Assembly (NCBI RefSeq): GCF_000473065.1
Contig: NZ_AXAZ01000003.1
Coordinates: forward strand, 186,001 to 250,000
Reading direction: 5' to 3'
DNA from: Bradyrhizobium sp. WSM1743
GTDB taxonomy: Bacteria > Pseudomonadota > Alphaproteobacteria > Rhizobiales > Xanthobacteraceae
Length of the DNA stretch: 64,000 bases
Part shown: positions 46,908-55,924 of the stretch, in pieces
Position numbering within the stretch: the first letter of the stretch is position 1
Layout of the letters: every line of letters begins with the position of its first letter
Notes under the pieces: generated by a model
The model's database searches: none
What the model saw: only the letters and a program-made list of their open reading frames with translations
What the model was told of the DNA's origin: nothing
Program-made: the position numbers and the translations under genes

Positions 46908-48227
46908 ATGCAAGACTTTACCCGCCGGTCTCTGCTTCAAGGCGGCACGGCTTTGGCTGCGACCGGCATGCTGACCGGGCCGGCACTGTTCGACTTCGCC
47001 AAGGCCTGGGCGCAGAGCGCGCCCTGGAAGGCCGAGTCCGGCGCCAAGCTGACGGTGATGCGGTGGAAGCGCTTCGTGCCGCAGGAGGACGATGCGTTCA
47101 ACGCAATGGTGGCGGCGTTCAAGGCTGCGACCGGCACCGAGATGAACGTGTTCAGCGAATCCTTCGAGGACGTGCAGCCGAAGGCCTCGGTTGCGGCCAA
47201 CACCGGCTCCGGGCTCGATCTGGCGTGGGGCCTGCACACGCTGCCGCAGCTCTTCCCGACCAAAGTGCTGAAGATGAACGACGTCGCCGATTATCTCGGC
47301 AACAAATATGGCGGCTGGACCGATGCGGCCGCCAAGACCTGCAAGCTCGGCAACGACTGGCTCGGCATTCCCGTTGCCACCAACGGCGGCTACATGACCT
47401 ACCGCAAGTCGGCGCTCGACAAGGCCGGCTTCAAGGAGTTCCCGAAGGACTTCCCCGGCTTCCTCGAGATGTGCAAGGCCTTGAAGGCGAACAACACGCC
47501 GGCCGGCTTCGCGCTCGGTCATGCCTCGGGCGACGGCAATTCGTGGCTGCACTGGGTGCTGTGGGGCCACGGCGCTTACACGGTCGACCAGAACGACAAG
47601 ATCATCATCAATTCGCCGGAGACGGCGAAGGCGCTGGAATATTGCAAGGCGCTGTACGAGACCTTCATCCCGGGCACGGCGTCCTGGAACGACTCCTCCA
47701 ACAACAAGGCGTTCCTCGCCGGCGAGCTCTATTGCACGGCGAACGGCATCTCGATCTACGTCGCCGCCAAGACCGATGCCAGCAAGAAGGAGCTTACCGC
47801 GGACACCTATCACGCGCTCTGGCCGGTCGGGCCGGCCGGCAAGCCGACCGAGCTGCAGCTGGCGCTGCCGATCCTCGCCTTCAACTTCACCAAATATCCG
47901 AACGCGGCGAAGGCCTTCGTCGCCTTCATGCTGGAGAAGGAGAATTACGAGAAGTGGCTGGACGGCGCGCAGGGCTATCTGACGCAGACCCTGAACTCCT
48001 ATGAGTCGGCGCCGATCTGGACGGCTGATCCCAAGAACGCCGTGTTCTCGCAGGCCTCCAAGCGCACGCTGCCTGCGTCCGGTATCGGCACCGTCGGCGA
48101 GAAGGCGGCGACCGCAATCGCCGACTTCATCGTCGTCGACATGTTCGCCAACTACTGCACCGGCGCCAAGGATGCGAAGGGCGCGATGGCGGAAGCCGAG
48201 CGCCAGCTGAAGCGCATCTATCGCTGA
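46908..48227 (+). CDS. Extracellular sugar-binding protein of an ABC transporter
   Basis: The 439-residue protein starts with a Tat-type signal (TRRSLLQGG, cleavage after WAQSA near residue 32), and has the family-1 sugar-binding fold. It binds the sugar or sugar-acid in the periplasm. The twin-arginine signal is noteworthy for a solute-binding protein. A strong hairpin follows its stop codon. Confidence 0.9.
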   Translation: MQDFTRRSLLQGGTALAATGMLTGPALFDFAKAWAQSAPWKAESGAKLTVMRWKRFVPQEDDAFNAMVAAFKAATGTEMNVFSESFEDVQPKASVAANTGSGLDLAWGLHTLPQLFPTKVLKMNDVADYLGNKYGGWTDAAAKTCKLGNDWLGIPVATNGGYMTYRKSALDKAGFKEFPKDFPGFLEMCKALKANNTPAGFALGHASGDGNSWLHWVLWGHGAYTVDQNDKIIINSPETAKALEYCKALYETFIPGTASWNDSSNNKAFLAGELYCTANGISIYVAAKTDASKKELTADTYHALWPVGPAGKPTELQLALPILAFNFTKYPNAAKAFVAFMLEKENYEKWLDGAQGYLTQTLNSYESAPIWTADPKNAVFSQASKRTLPASGIGTVGEKAATAIADFIVVDMFANYCTGAKDAKGAMAEAERQLKRIYR

Positions 48228-48235
48228 CAGTCACG

Positions 48236-48263
48236 GAGCGGGCGGCCCTCCGGCCGCCCGCTC
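48236..48263 (+). terminator. Strong hairpin after the binding-protein gene (mRNA stabiliser or attenuator)
   Basis: A perfect 12-base stem, GAGCGGGCGGCC with its complement, encloses CTCC, starting 9 bases after the stop codon and 30 bases before the first permease start. There is only a short U-containing tail (TCAACATTTTAG). It probably acts as a partial terminator or RNA-stability element to raise the level of the binding protein. Confidence 0.6.
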
Positions 48264-48292
48264 GTCAACATTTTAGATCAGGGATATCGGGC

Positions 48293-49246
48293 ATGGCTGA
48301 TGTCGCAATTCCCCGGGCCAAGCCTCAGATGAGCGAGGACAGCGCCTGGACCCAGCTCAAACACAATCGCAACTGGCTCGGCTTCTGGTTCATGGTGCCG
48401 GCCATGGCCTTCCTGATCTTCTTCCTGGCCTATCCGCTCGGGCTCGGCATCTGGCTGTCCTTCACCGACACCCGCATCGGCAGGGTCGGGCACTTCGTCG
48501 CCACCGAGAACTATGAGTGGCTGTGGGACGATTCCATCTTCTGGTTGTCGGTGTTCAACACGCTGCTCTACACCTTCGTCGCCAGCGCCCTCAAATTCGC
48601 GATCGGGCTCTATCTTGCGCTGCTGCTGAACGAGAACATGCCGTTCAAGGCGATGCTGCGCGCGATGGTGCTGATCCCCTTCATCGTGCCGACGGTGCTC
48701 TCGGCCCTGGCGTTCTGGTGGATCTTCGACTCGCAATTCTCCATCATCTCCTGGTCGCTGAAGCATCTCGGCGTGATCAACCAGAACATCAACTTCCTCG
48801 GCGACACGACCTGGGCACGCATTTGCGTGATCTTCGCCAACATCTGGCGCGGCGTGCCGTTCGTGGCGATCACGCTGCTGGCGGGCCTGCAGACGGTGTC
48901 GCCGTCGCTCTATGAAGCCGCAACGCTCGACGGCGCCACGCGCTGGCAGAATTTCCGCTACATCACCTATCCGCTGCTGACGCCGATCATCGCCGTCGTG
49001 ATGACGTTCTCGGTGCTGTTCACCTTCACCGATTTCCAGCTGATCTGGGCGATGACGCGTGGCGGCCCGGTCAATGCCACCCACCTGATGGCGACGCTGT
49101 CCTACCAGCGCGCGATCATCGCGGGGCAGCTCGGCGAGGGGGCTGCAATCTCAAGCGCCATGATCCCGTTCCTGCTCGCAGCAATCATGGTCTCGTGGTT
49201 CGGCCTGCAGCGCAGGAAATGGCAGCAGGGAGAGAGCAATGACTGA
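48293..49246 (+). CDS. ABC transporter permease, MalF-type
   Basis: The 317-residue protein has six hydrophobic segments and the cytoplasmic EAA loop EAATLDGATRWQNFRYITYPLL near residues 204-225. It overlaps the next permease by 8 bases. It forms the transport channel with the following protein. Confidence 0.92.
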   Translation: MADVAIPRAKPQMSEDSAWTQLKHNRNWLGFWFMVPAMAFLIFFLAYPLGLGIWLSFTDTRIGRVGHFVATENYEWLWDDSIFWLSVFNTLLYTFVASALKFAIGLYLALLLNENMPFKAMLRAMVLIPFIVPTVLSALAFWWIFDSQFSIISWSLKHLGVINQNINFLGDTTWARICVIFANIWRGVPFVAITLLAGLQTVSPSLYEAATLDGATRWQNFRYITYPLLTPIIAVVMTFSVLFTFTDFQLIWAMTRGGPVNATHLMATLSYQRAIIAGQLGEGAAISSAMIPFLLAAIMVSWFGLQRRKWQQGESND

Positions 49247-50174
49247 TCTGCCCACTAGGTCCATTGATCTCAAGGCCGTGCTATCGGGATCCTCTCCGAC
49301 GGCGGCGAAGGACGATCACAGCGAGGGCATGAGCTACCTGCAGTCGGTGCCGCGCAGGATCGTGACGCTCTATCTGCCGCTGGCGATCATCGTCGTCATC
49401 CTGCTGTTCCCGTTCTACTGGATGGCGCTGACTTCGGTGAAGCCGGACGAGCAGCTGCTCGACCTCGACAAGTACAATCCGTTCTGGACCTGGAATCCGA
49501 CTTTCAAGCACTTCCACAAGCTGCTGTTCGAGAGCTATTATCCGCACTGGCTCTGGAACACGATGTACGTGGCGATCTGCGCCACGGTGCTCTCGATCGT
49601 CGCATCGGTGTTCGCGGCCTACGCTATCGTGCGGTTGCGCTACAAGGGCGCCAATCTCGTCGGGGGGCTGATCTTCCTCGCCTATCTCGTGCCGCCTTCG
49701 ATCCTGTTCATTCCGCTCGCCACCGTCGTATATCAGTACGGTCTTTTCGACTCCCCGCTGGCGTTGATTCTGACCTATCCGACGATCCTGATCCCGTTCT
49801 CGACCTGGCTGTTGATGGGTTATTTCAAGACCATCCCGTTCGAGCTCGAGGAATGCGCGCTGATCGACGGGGCGAGCCGCTGGCAGATCCTGATCAAGAT
49901 CGTCGTGCCGCTCGCCATTCCCGGCCTGATCTCGGCCTTCATCTTCTGCTTCACGCTGTGCTGGAACGAGTTCATCTACGCCCTGACGTTCCTGCAGTCG
50001 ACCAGCAACAAGACGGTGCCGGTGGCGATCGTCAACGAGTTCGTGGACGGCGACATCTACCGTTGGGGCTCGCTGATGGCGGGCGCGCTGGCCGGCTCGC
50101 TGCCGCTCGTGATCCTGTACGCCTTCTTCGTGGAGCATTATGTCTCGGCGATGACCGGCGCCGTGAAGGAATGA
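49239..50174 (+). CDS. ABC transporter permease, MalG-type
   Basis: The 311-residue protein has six hydrophobic segments and the EAA-like loop EECALIDGASRWQILIKIVV. The cytoplasmic N-terminus of about 40 residues is longer than usual. It pairs with the preceding permease. The overlap of 8 bases supports coupled translation. Confidence 0.92.
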   Translation: MTDLPTRSIDLKAVLSGSSPTAAKDDHSEGMSYLQSVPRRIVTLYLPLAIIVVILLFPFYWMALTSVKPDEQLLDLDKYNPFWTWNPTFKHFHKLLFESYYPHWLWNTMYVAICATVLSIVASVFAAYAIVRLRYKGANLVGGLIFLAYLVPPSILFIPLATVVYQYGLFDSPLALILTYPTILIPFSTWLLMGYFKTIPFELEECALIDGASRWQILIKIVVPLAIPGLISAFIFCFTLCWNEFIYALTFLQSTSNKTVPVAIVNEFVDGDIYRWGSLMAGALAGSLPLVILYAFFVEHYVSAMTGAVKE

Positions 50175-50239
50175 TCGCGGGGCTTGCCGAGGGCGCGTCA
50201 GGAGCGGCGCGCTCCGCCCAATAAGAAGGAGTTAAGCTC

Positions 50240-51226
50240 TTGCACATTCTGGTTCTCGGCGCCGCCGGCATGGTCGGCCGCAAACTCTGTGAACGGCTGT
50301 TGCGCGACGGCCGGCTCGGCAAGAGCGACATCACCAAGCTGACCATGCACGACGTGGTCGAGCCGAAGAAGCCTGAGAAGGCCGGCTTCCCCGTCGAGAC
50401 CATGTCGGGCGATTTCGCCGTGCCGGGCGCTGCCGAGAAGCTGATCGCCGGCCGTCCCGACGTGATCTTCCATCTCGCCGCGATCGTCTCGGGCGAGGCC
50501 GAGCTCGATTTCGACAAGGGCTATCGCATCAATCTCGACGGCACGCGGATGCTGCTCGATGCGATCAGGCTCGTTGGCGGCGGCTACAAGCCGCGCGTCG
50601 TGTTCACGTCCTCGATCGCGGTGTTCGGCGCGCCATTCCCGGATGCGATCGGCGACGAGTTCTTCCACACGCCGCTGCTCAGCTACGGCGCCCAGAAAGC
50701 GATCGGCGAACTCCTGCTCGCCGACTATTCGCGTCGCGGCTTCCTCGACGGCATCGGCATCCGCCTGCCGACCATCTGCATCCGGCCGGGCCTTCCCAAC
50801 AAGGCGGCATCGGGCTTCTTCTCCAACATCCTGCGCGAGCCGCTCGCCGGCAAGGAAGCGGTCCTCCCGGTGTCCGAGGACGTCCGCCACTGGCACGCCA
50901 CGCCGCGCTCCGCGGTCGGCTTCCTGCTGCACGCCGGCACCATGGATCTCGCCACAGTCGGCCCGCGCCGCAACCTGACCATGCCGGGCCTGTCGGCCAC
51001 TGTCGGCGAGCAGATCGCCGCATTGAAGCGGGTTGCAGGTGAAAAGGTCGCGGCCCGCATCAAGCGGGAGCCGGATCCCTTCATCGTCGGCATCGTCGGC
51101 GGCTGGCCGCGCAATTTCGATGCCAAGCGGTCGCGTGAGCTCGGCTTCACCACCGCCGAGAAGACTTTCGACGATATCATCCGCATTCACATCGAAGACG
51201 AGCTCGGCGGCAATTTCGTCGCCTGA
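50240..51226 (+). CDS. denD: DenD-like D-erythronate dehydrogenase (extended SDR)
   Basis: The 328-residue protein begins with the NAD-binding VLGAAGMVGRKL, with SYGAQKAIGELLLADY as the Tyr-Lys active-site segment. It falls in the group of D-erythronate/sugar-acid dehydrogenases often near acid-sugar genes. TTG at 50240 is the start, with AAGGAG 9 bases before. Its neighbours are the ABC importer and the sugar kinase, so it likely oxidises the imported acid or a derivative. The denD name is by similarity; substrate unproven. Confidence 0.78.
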   Translation: MHILVLGAAGMVGRKLCERLLRDGRLGKSDITKLTMHDVVEPKKPEKAGFPVETMSGDFAVPGAAEKLIAGRPDVIFHLAAIVSGEAELDFDKGYRINLDGTRMLLDAIRLVGGGYKPRVVFTSSIAVFGAPFPDAIGDEFFHTPLLSYGAQKAIGELLLADYSRRGFLDGIGIRLPTICIRPGLPNKAASGFFSNILREPLAGKEAVLPVSEDVRHWHATPRSAVGFLLHAGTMDLATVGPRRNLTMPGLSATVGEQIAALKRVAGEKVAARIKREPDPFIVGIVGGWPRNFDAKRSRELGFTTAEKTFDDIIRIHIEDELGGNFVA

Positions 51227-51250
51227 CCTCTGACTGAGCGGGCCCGAGTG

Positions 51251-52219
51251 ATGGCGAGCGTTGCTTGCATCGGCGAATGCATGGTCGAGCTCCGGCAGGC
51301 GCAAGGAGGCGCGTCTGCCGGGCAGGGCGGCGGCCTTTACTCGCGGGGCTTCGGCGGTGATACCCTCAACACCGCTGTCTACCTGGCGCGGCTCGAGATC
51401 AAGGTCGACTATCTCACCGCACTCGGCGATGACGCCCTGAGCGACGAGATGATCGCGGCCTGGAATGCGGAGGGCGTCGGCACGCGGCGCGTCGTGCGGC
51501 TGGCCGGCAAGCTGCCTGGCCTCTACATGATCCAGCTGGATGCCAAGGGCGAGCGCCAGTTCTTCCACTGGCGCGACAGTGCGGCGGCGCGGCAGCTGAT
51601 GAGCCTGCCGGAGACCGACGAGCTGCTCAACTCGCTGATGAGCTATGACATCGTCTATCTCTCCGCCATCACGCTCTCGATCTACGACGCCTCCGGACGC
51701 GAGCGTCTGTTCGCGGCGATCAAGCGCGCGCGCCTGCTCGGCACCCGTTTCGTGTTCGACACCAATTTTCGCGCACGCGGCTGGCCGGACCGCGACGTCG
51801 CGCGCGAGGTCTTTGCCGCGGCCTTCGCAGCCGCCGACATCGTGCTGACCTCAACCGAGGACCTGCTCGCGCTCTACCCCGGCGAAAGCCACGACCAGCT
51901 GATGGCGCGTATTCCGAGCCCCGAGCTGGTGTTCCGGCTCGCCGAGCCGGTGAGCCTCCTGCGCTTTCCGGGGGCTACCCACGAGGTCCGCGCCGAGCCT
52001 ATGACCAAGCCCGTGATCGACACCACCGCGGCCGGCGACAGCTTTGCCGCCGCCTATATCGCCGCCCGCCTCGCCGGCTCGGAACCGGTCGAGGCCGCCC
52101 AGGCCGGACATCGCCTTGCCAGCATCGTGATCTGCTATCCCGGCGCCATCATTCCGGGCTATGCCATGCCGCCGAAGAAGCGGCACCGGCCGGCGGCCTC
52201 TCGCCAGGCGACCAAGTAA
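51251..52219 (+). CDS. PfkB-family sugar kinase (2-keto-3-deoxygluconate kinase-like)
   Basis: The 322-residue kinase has CIGECMVEL at the start, GGDTLNTAVYLARL near residue 35 and the anion-hole motif DTTAAGDSFAAAYIA near 257, with the catalytic Asp. With the following aldolase it fits phosphorylation of 2-keto-3-deoxy sugar acid at C6. ATG 51251 follows GTG 51248. Confidence 0.87.
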   Translation: MASVACIGECMVELRQAQGGASAGQGGGLYSRGFGGDTLNTAVYLARLEIKVDYLTALGDDALSDEMIAAWNAEGVGTRRVVRLAGKLPGLYMIQLDAKGERQFFHWRDSAAARQLMSLPETDELLNSLMSYDIVYLSAITLSIYDASGRERLFAAIKRARLLGTRFVFDTNFRARGWPDRDVAREVFAAAFAAADIVLTSTEDLLALYPGESHDQLMARIPSPELVFRLAEPVSLLRFPGATHEVRAEPMTKPVIDTTAAGDSFAAAYIAARLAGSEPVEAAQAGHRLASIVICYPGAIIPGYAMPPKKRHRPAASRQATK

Positions 52220-52243
52220 AGCCACCAAGCGAAATCGAGCCCC

Positions 52244-52894
52244 ATGACCACGACTGCCCAACAGAATCACCTCGTCGCGCTGTTCAAGGCAGCGACCGTC
52301 ATTCCCGTGCTCACCATCGAGCGCATCCAGGATGCCGTGCCGCTGGCGCGTGCGCTGGTCGCCGGCGGCGTCCGCACGCTGGAGGTGACCCTGCGCACCC
52401 CCGTTGCGATCGAGGCCGCGAGGGCGGTGATGGCCGAGGTCCCCGAGGCAGTCGTCGGCATCGGCACGATCCTCAACCCGGCCGATTTCACCCGTGTCGA
52501 GAAGCTCGGCGTCGCGTTCGGCATCAGCCCGGGCCTGACCCCCGATCTCCTCAAGGCCGCCACCGACAGCTCCTTGCCGTTCGCGCCGGGCATTGCCACG
52601 GCCTCCGAGCTGATGATGGCGCTGTCCTACGGCTTCGACGTCGCAAAGTTCTTCCCGGCCGAGCAGGCCGGCGGCATCAAGGGCCTGCGGGCGCTCGCCG
52701 GCCCGTTCCCGAACGTGCGGTTCTGCCCGACCGGCGGGGTCGGCGAGGCCAATGCGGCGACCTGGCTGGCCGAGCCTAACGTGGTCGCGGTCGGCGGCTC
52801 CTGGCTGTGCCCGACGGCGGAGATCCGGGCTGGGAACTGGGCCGGCATAACTGCCATCTGCCAGCGCACGCTTCAGGCCCTGAAAGCCGCGTGA
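52244..52894 (+). CDS. eda: KDPG/KDPGal aldolase
   Basis: The 216-residue class I aldolase has TLEVTLRTPVAIEAAR near residue 43, VVGIGTILNP and the Schiff-base Lys in YGFDVAKFFPAEQAGG near 135. It cleaves a 2-keto-3-deoxy-6-phospho acid to pyruvate and glyceraldehyde 3-phosphate. It closes the sugar-acid pathway that begins with import, oxidation and dehydration. Confidence 0.93.
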   Translation: MTTTAQQNHLVALFKAATVIPVLTIERIQDAVPLARALVAGGVRTLEVTLRTPVAIEAARAVMAEVPEAVVGIGTILNPADFTRVEKLGVAFGISPGLTPDLLKAATDSSLPFAPGIATASELMMALSYGFDVAKFFPAEQAGGIKGLRALAGPFPNVRFCPTGGVGEANAATWLAEPNVVAVGGSWLCPTAEIRAGNWAGITAICQRTLQALKAA

Positions 52895-52948
52895 AGTCTT
52901 GCCATCCCTGCGCTAAGACTTAGCTCAGGAAGAGACCTCCAGGGAGAA

Positions 52949-54124
52949 ATGACCATGACCGCCAGCATCGTCGGATGGGCGCATACGCCGTTCGGCAAGT
53001 TCGACACCGAAACCGTCGAAAGCCTCGTCACCCGCGTCGCCAATGAGGCGCTGGCGGATGCCGGCATTTCCGCTGGCGACGTCGACGAGATCGTGCTCGG
53101 CCATTTCAATGCCGGCTTCTCGCCGCAGGATTTCACGGCCTCGCTGGTGCTCCAGGCCGACCCCAAGCTGCGCTTCAAGCCGGCCACCCGCGTCGAGAAC
53201 GCCTGCGCCACCGGTTCTGCCGCCGTGCACCAGGGCCTGCGCGCGATTGCCGCAGGTGCCGCCAAGATCGTGCTGGTCGTCGGCGTCGAGCAGATGACGC
53301 GCACCCCGAGCGCCGAAATCGGCAAGAACCTGCTCAAGGCGTCCTACCTGCCCGAGGACGGGGACACCGTCGGCGGCTTCGCCGGCGTGTTCGGCAAGAT
53401 CGCCAGCTCCTATTTCCAGAAATACGGCGACCAGTCCGATGCGCTGGCGCTGATCGCGGCCAAGAACCACAAGAACGGCGTCGCCAATCCCTTCGCCCAG
53501 ATGCGCAAGGATTTTGGCTTCGACTTCTGCCGCGCCGAGAGCGAGAAGAACCCCTATGTCGCAGGTCCCCTGAAGCGCACCGACTGCTCGCTGGTCTCCG
53601 ACGGTGCCGCGGCGCTGGTGCTGGCCGATGCCGAGACCGCCAAGGGCATGACCAAGTCGATCGGCTTCCGCGCCACCGCGCATGCCCAGGACTTCCTGCC
53701 GATGAGCAAGCGCGACATCCTCCAGTTCGAGGGCTGCACGGTCGCCTGGCAGCGGGCGCTGGAGAAAGCCGGTGTCACGCTGTCCGATCTCTCCTTCGTC
53801 GAGACCCACGATTGCTTCACCGTCGCCGAGCTGATCGAGTACGAAGCGATGGGCCTGACGCCGAAGGGGCAGGGTGCCCGCGCCATCAAGGAAGGCTGGA
53901 CGCTCAAGGACGGCAAGCTGCCGGTCAATCCGTCCGGCGGCCTGAAGGCCAAGGGTCATCCGATCGGCGCCACCGGTGTTTCCATGCATGTGATGACCGC
54001 GATGCAACTCGCAGGGCAAGCGCCCGAGGGCATGCAGCTCAAGAACGCCAAGCTCGGCGGCATCTTCAACATGGGCGGTGCGGCCGTTGCCAATTACGTT
54101 TCCGTGCTGGAGCCGCTGAAGTAA
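52949..54124 (+). CDS. Thiolase (acetyl-CoA acetyltransferase)
   Basis: The 391-residue thiolase has the acyl-enzyme Cys in ENACATGSAAVHQG, GLKAKGHPIGATG with His and a third active-site segment ETHDCFTVAEL. It may use ATG 52949 or the later 52955, which has better spacing from GGGAG. It could join or cleave an acyl-CoA in a beta-oxidation-type route. It heads a group of acyl-CoA genes that are not obviously in one operon. Confidence 0.9.
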   Translation: MTMTASIVGWAHTPFGKFDTETVESLVTRVANEALADAGISAGDVDEIVLGHFNAGFSPQDFTASLVLQADPKLRFKPATRVENACATGSAAVHQGLRAIAAGAAKIVLVVGVEQMTRTPSAEIGKNLLKASYLPEDGDTVGGFAGVFGKIASSYFQKYGDQSDALALIAAKNHKNGVANPFAQMRKDFGFDFCRAESEKNPYVAGPLKRTDCSLVSDGAAALVLADAETAKGMTKSIGFRATAHAQDFLPMSKRDILQFEGCTVAWQRALEKAGVTLSDLSFVETHDCFTVAELIEYEAMGLTPKGQGARAIKEGWTLKDGKLPVNPSGGLKAKGHPIGATGVSMHVMTAMQLAGQAPEGMQLKNAKLGGIFNMGGAAVANYVSVLEPLK

Positions 54125-54137
54125 GCTCAGTCCTGGA

Positions 54138-54170
54138 GGTGGGCAAAGGCGCGCATGCGCCGTGCCCACC
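54138..54170. terminator. Hairpin after the thiolase gene
   Basis: GGTGGGCA and TGCCCACC flank an inner GGCGC/GCGCC stem; CTCTTT follows. It is 13 bases after the stop and fits a terminator or stability stem. Confidence 0.55.
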
Positions 54171-54242
54171 CTCTTTGCGCTAGATCATGGTGGGCTCCTC
54201 TGGCCCTCTTAATGCTCTTGATTGATTTTCAGGGAATGCATC

Positions 54243-54449
54243 ATGAGCAATGAATACGAAACGTCACTGTCGATGGACGCACTCAACAGTCGCATCGCGA
54301 TCCTCGAGGACAATATCCGCCAGCTCATCGAGCAGGCCGCCGCCGCTTCGGGCGAGCAGAACGAGTCGCGCATCGCCGACCGGATCAGCCAGCAGAACGA
54401 AGAGCTCGACCGGCTCCTGAAGATCCGGGAATCCCGTCAGAAGAAATAG
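54243..54449 (+). CDS. Small coiled-coil protein, 68 residues
   Basis: After a short N-terminus (MSNEYETSLSMDALNSR) the chain is a helical, heptad-like run rich in Ile, Leu, Glu and Arg, ending SRQKK. It is likely to form a coiled coil. An in-frame ATG at 54222 is less likely. No family was recognised; its size and helical nature suggest a small accessory protein. Confidence 0.7.
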   Translation: MSNEYETSLSMDALNSRIAILEDNIRQLIEQAAAASGEQNESRIADRISQQNEELDRLLKIRESRQKK

Positions 54450-54575
54450 CAGACGGTATCGCCGCGCGGCGCATGCCGCCATACGCCGCCCGCCCTTGCG
54501 CGAGCGGCGGCACTGCCGTTAGCTGGACCGAAATCGCGGGCGATGCCTTGAGCCCCGCGCAATCGGGAGCGAACG

Positions 54576-55775
54576 ATGGGGCCGCTGAAGGGCATCAAGG
54601 TCATCGACATGACCACCGTGCTGATGGGACCTTACGCGACCCAGATGCTCGGCGATTACGGTGCCGACGTCATCAAGGTGGAATCGCTGGACGGCGACGT
54701 CACCCGCCTGATCGGCCCGATGCGTCACGCCGGCATGGGCCCGGTGTTCCTCAACACCAACCGCAGCAAGCGCTCGATCTGCCTCGATTTGAAGAAGCCC
54801 TTAGGGCGCGAGGCCGTGCTGCGCTTGCTGAAGGACGCCGACGTGCTGGTCTACAACGTCCGTCCGCAGGCGATGGCGCGGCTTCAGCTCGGCTATGATG
54901 TCGTCTCCGCCATCAACCCGCGCCTGGTCTATGCCGGCGTGTTCGGCTTCGGACAGGACGGACCTTATGCTGCAAAACCCGCTTACGACGATCTGATCCA
55001 GGGCGCCACGGCGTTGCCGGCGTTGATGGCGCAGACCGGCGACGGCGTGCCGCGCTACGTGCCGAACGCGCTGGTCGACCGCATCGTCGGTCTCACCGCG
55101 GTCGGCGCGATCTGCGCCAGCCTCGTGCACCGCGACCGCACCGGCCGCGGCCAGCGTCTGGACATCCCGATGTTCGAGACCATGGCCGGCTTCGTCATGG
55201 GCGACCACATGGGCGGGCTCACCTTCGAGCCGCCGCTCGACAAGGGCGGATATGCCCGCCATCTCTCGCGCGACCGCCGGCCGTACAAGACCTCGGACGG
55301 CTATCTCAGCGTCATCGTCTACAACGACAAGCAGTGGGAGAACTTCTTCAAGGCGACGGGACGCGACGACCTGCGCGCCGACCCCAAATTCGCGACCTTC
55401 GCCGGCCGCGCCGCCAATATCGACGTGGTCTACGCCGAGCTCGCGCGGATCTTCGAGACGCGCACCACCGCCGAATGGATCGACCTGCTGACCAAGGCCG
55501 ACGTGCCCGCGATGCCGATGCACGACCTCGCCTCGATCCTGCACGACGAGCATCTGGAGGCGACCGGTTTCTTCCCGGTCGTCACCCATCCGACCGAAGG
55601 TCCGATCCGCAGCATGAAGGTGACGGCGACCTGGTCCGAGACCGAGGCCGAGCCGGTGCGGCTGGCGCCGCGGCTCAACGAGCATGGCGCCGAGATTTTG
55701 CGCGAGATCGGCTATTCCCAGGACGAGATCGCGGCGATGGTGCGCGATGGCGTCACGCGTGAGGCGCCGGAGTAG
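54576..55775 (+). CDS. CaiB/BaiF-family CoA-transferase
   Basis: The 399-residue class III CoA-transferase has MGPYATQMLGDYGADVIKVES near residues 15-35, NRSKRSICLDLKK, and AYDDLIQGATALPALMAQTG, which holds the catalytic Asp. It transfers CoA between carboxylic acids. It starts the region with thiolase-like, DUF35 and CMD genes. Confidence 0.92.
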   Translation: MGPLKGIKVIDMTTVLMGPYATQMLGDYGADVIKVESLDGDVTRLIGPMRHAGMGPVFLNTNRSKRSICLDLKKPLGREAVLRLLKDADVLVYNVRPQAMARLQLGYDVVSAINPRLVYAGVFGFGQDGPYAAKPAYDDLIQGATALPALMAQTGDGVPRYVPNALVDRIVGLTAVGAICASLVHRDRTGRGQRLDIPMFETMAGFVMGDHMGGLTFEPPLDKGGYARHLSRDRRPYKTSDGYLSVIVYNDKQWENFFKATGRDDLRADPKFATFAGRAANIDVVYAELARIFETRTTAEWIDLLTKADVPAMPMHDLASILHDEHLEATGFFPVVTHPTEGPIRSMKVTATWSETEAEPVRLAPRLNEHGAEILREIGYSQDEIAAMVRDGVTREAPE

Positions 55776-55807
55776 GGGAGGTAGAGATGACCACGCCTCT
55801 CTCATCC

Positions 55808-55909
55808 GTCATTCCGGGGCGATGCGTCAGCATCGAACCCGGAATCTCGAGATTCTCAGGTGCGCAAGGGCGCACCGGAGTTCGATCCTTCGGACCGTCC
55901 CGGAATGAC
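55808..55909. repeat. Intergenic palindromic repeat, CATTCCGGGG type
   Basis: GTCATTCCGGGGCGATGCG, GAACCCGGAATCTCGAGATT and GTCCCGGAATGAC make the same outer plan as the element at 4085-4195 but the arms are more diverged. It lies just before the thiolase-fold gene. Confidence 0.7.
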
Positions 55910-55924
55910 AGCGGGGGACGCCTT

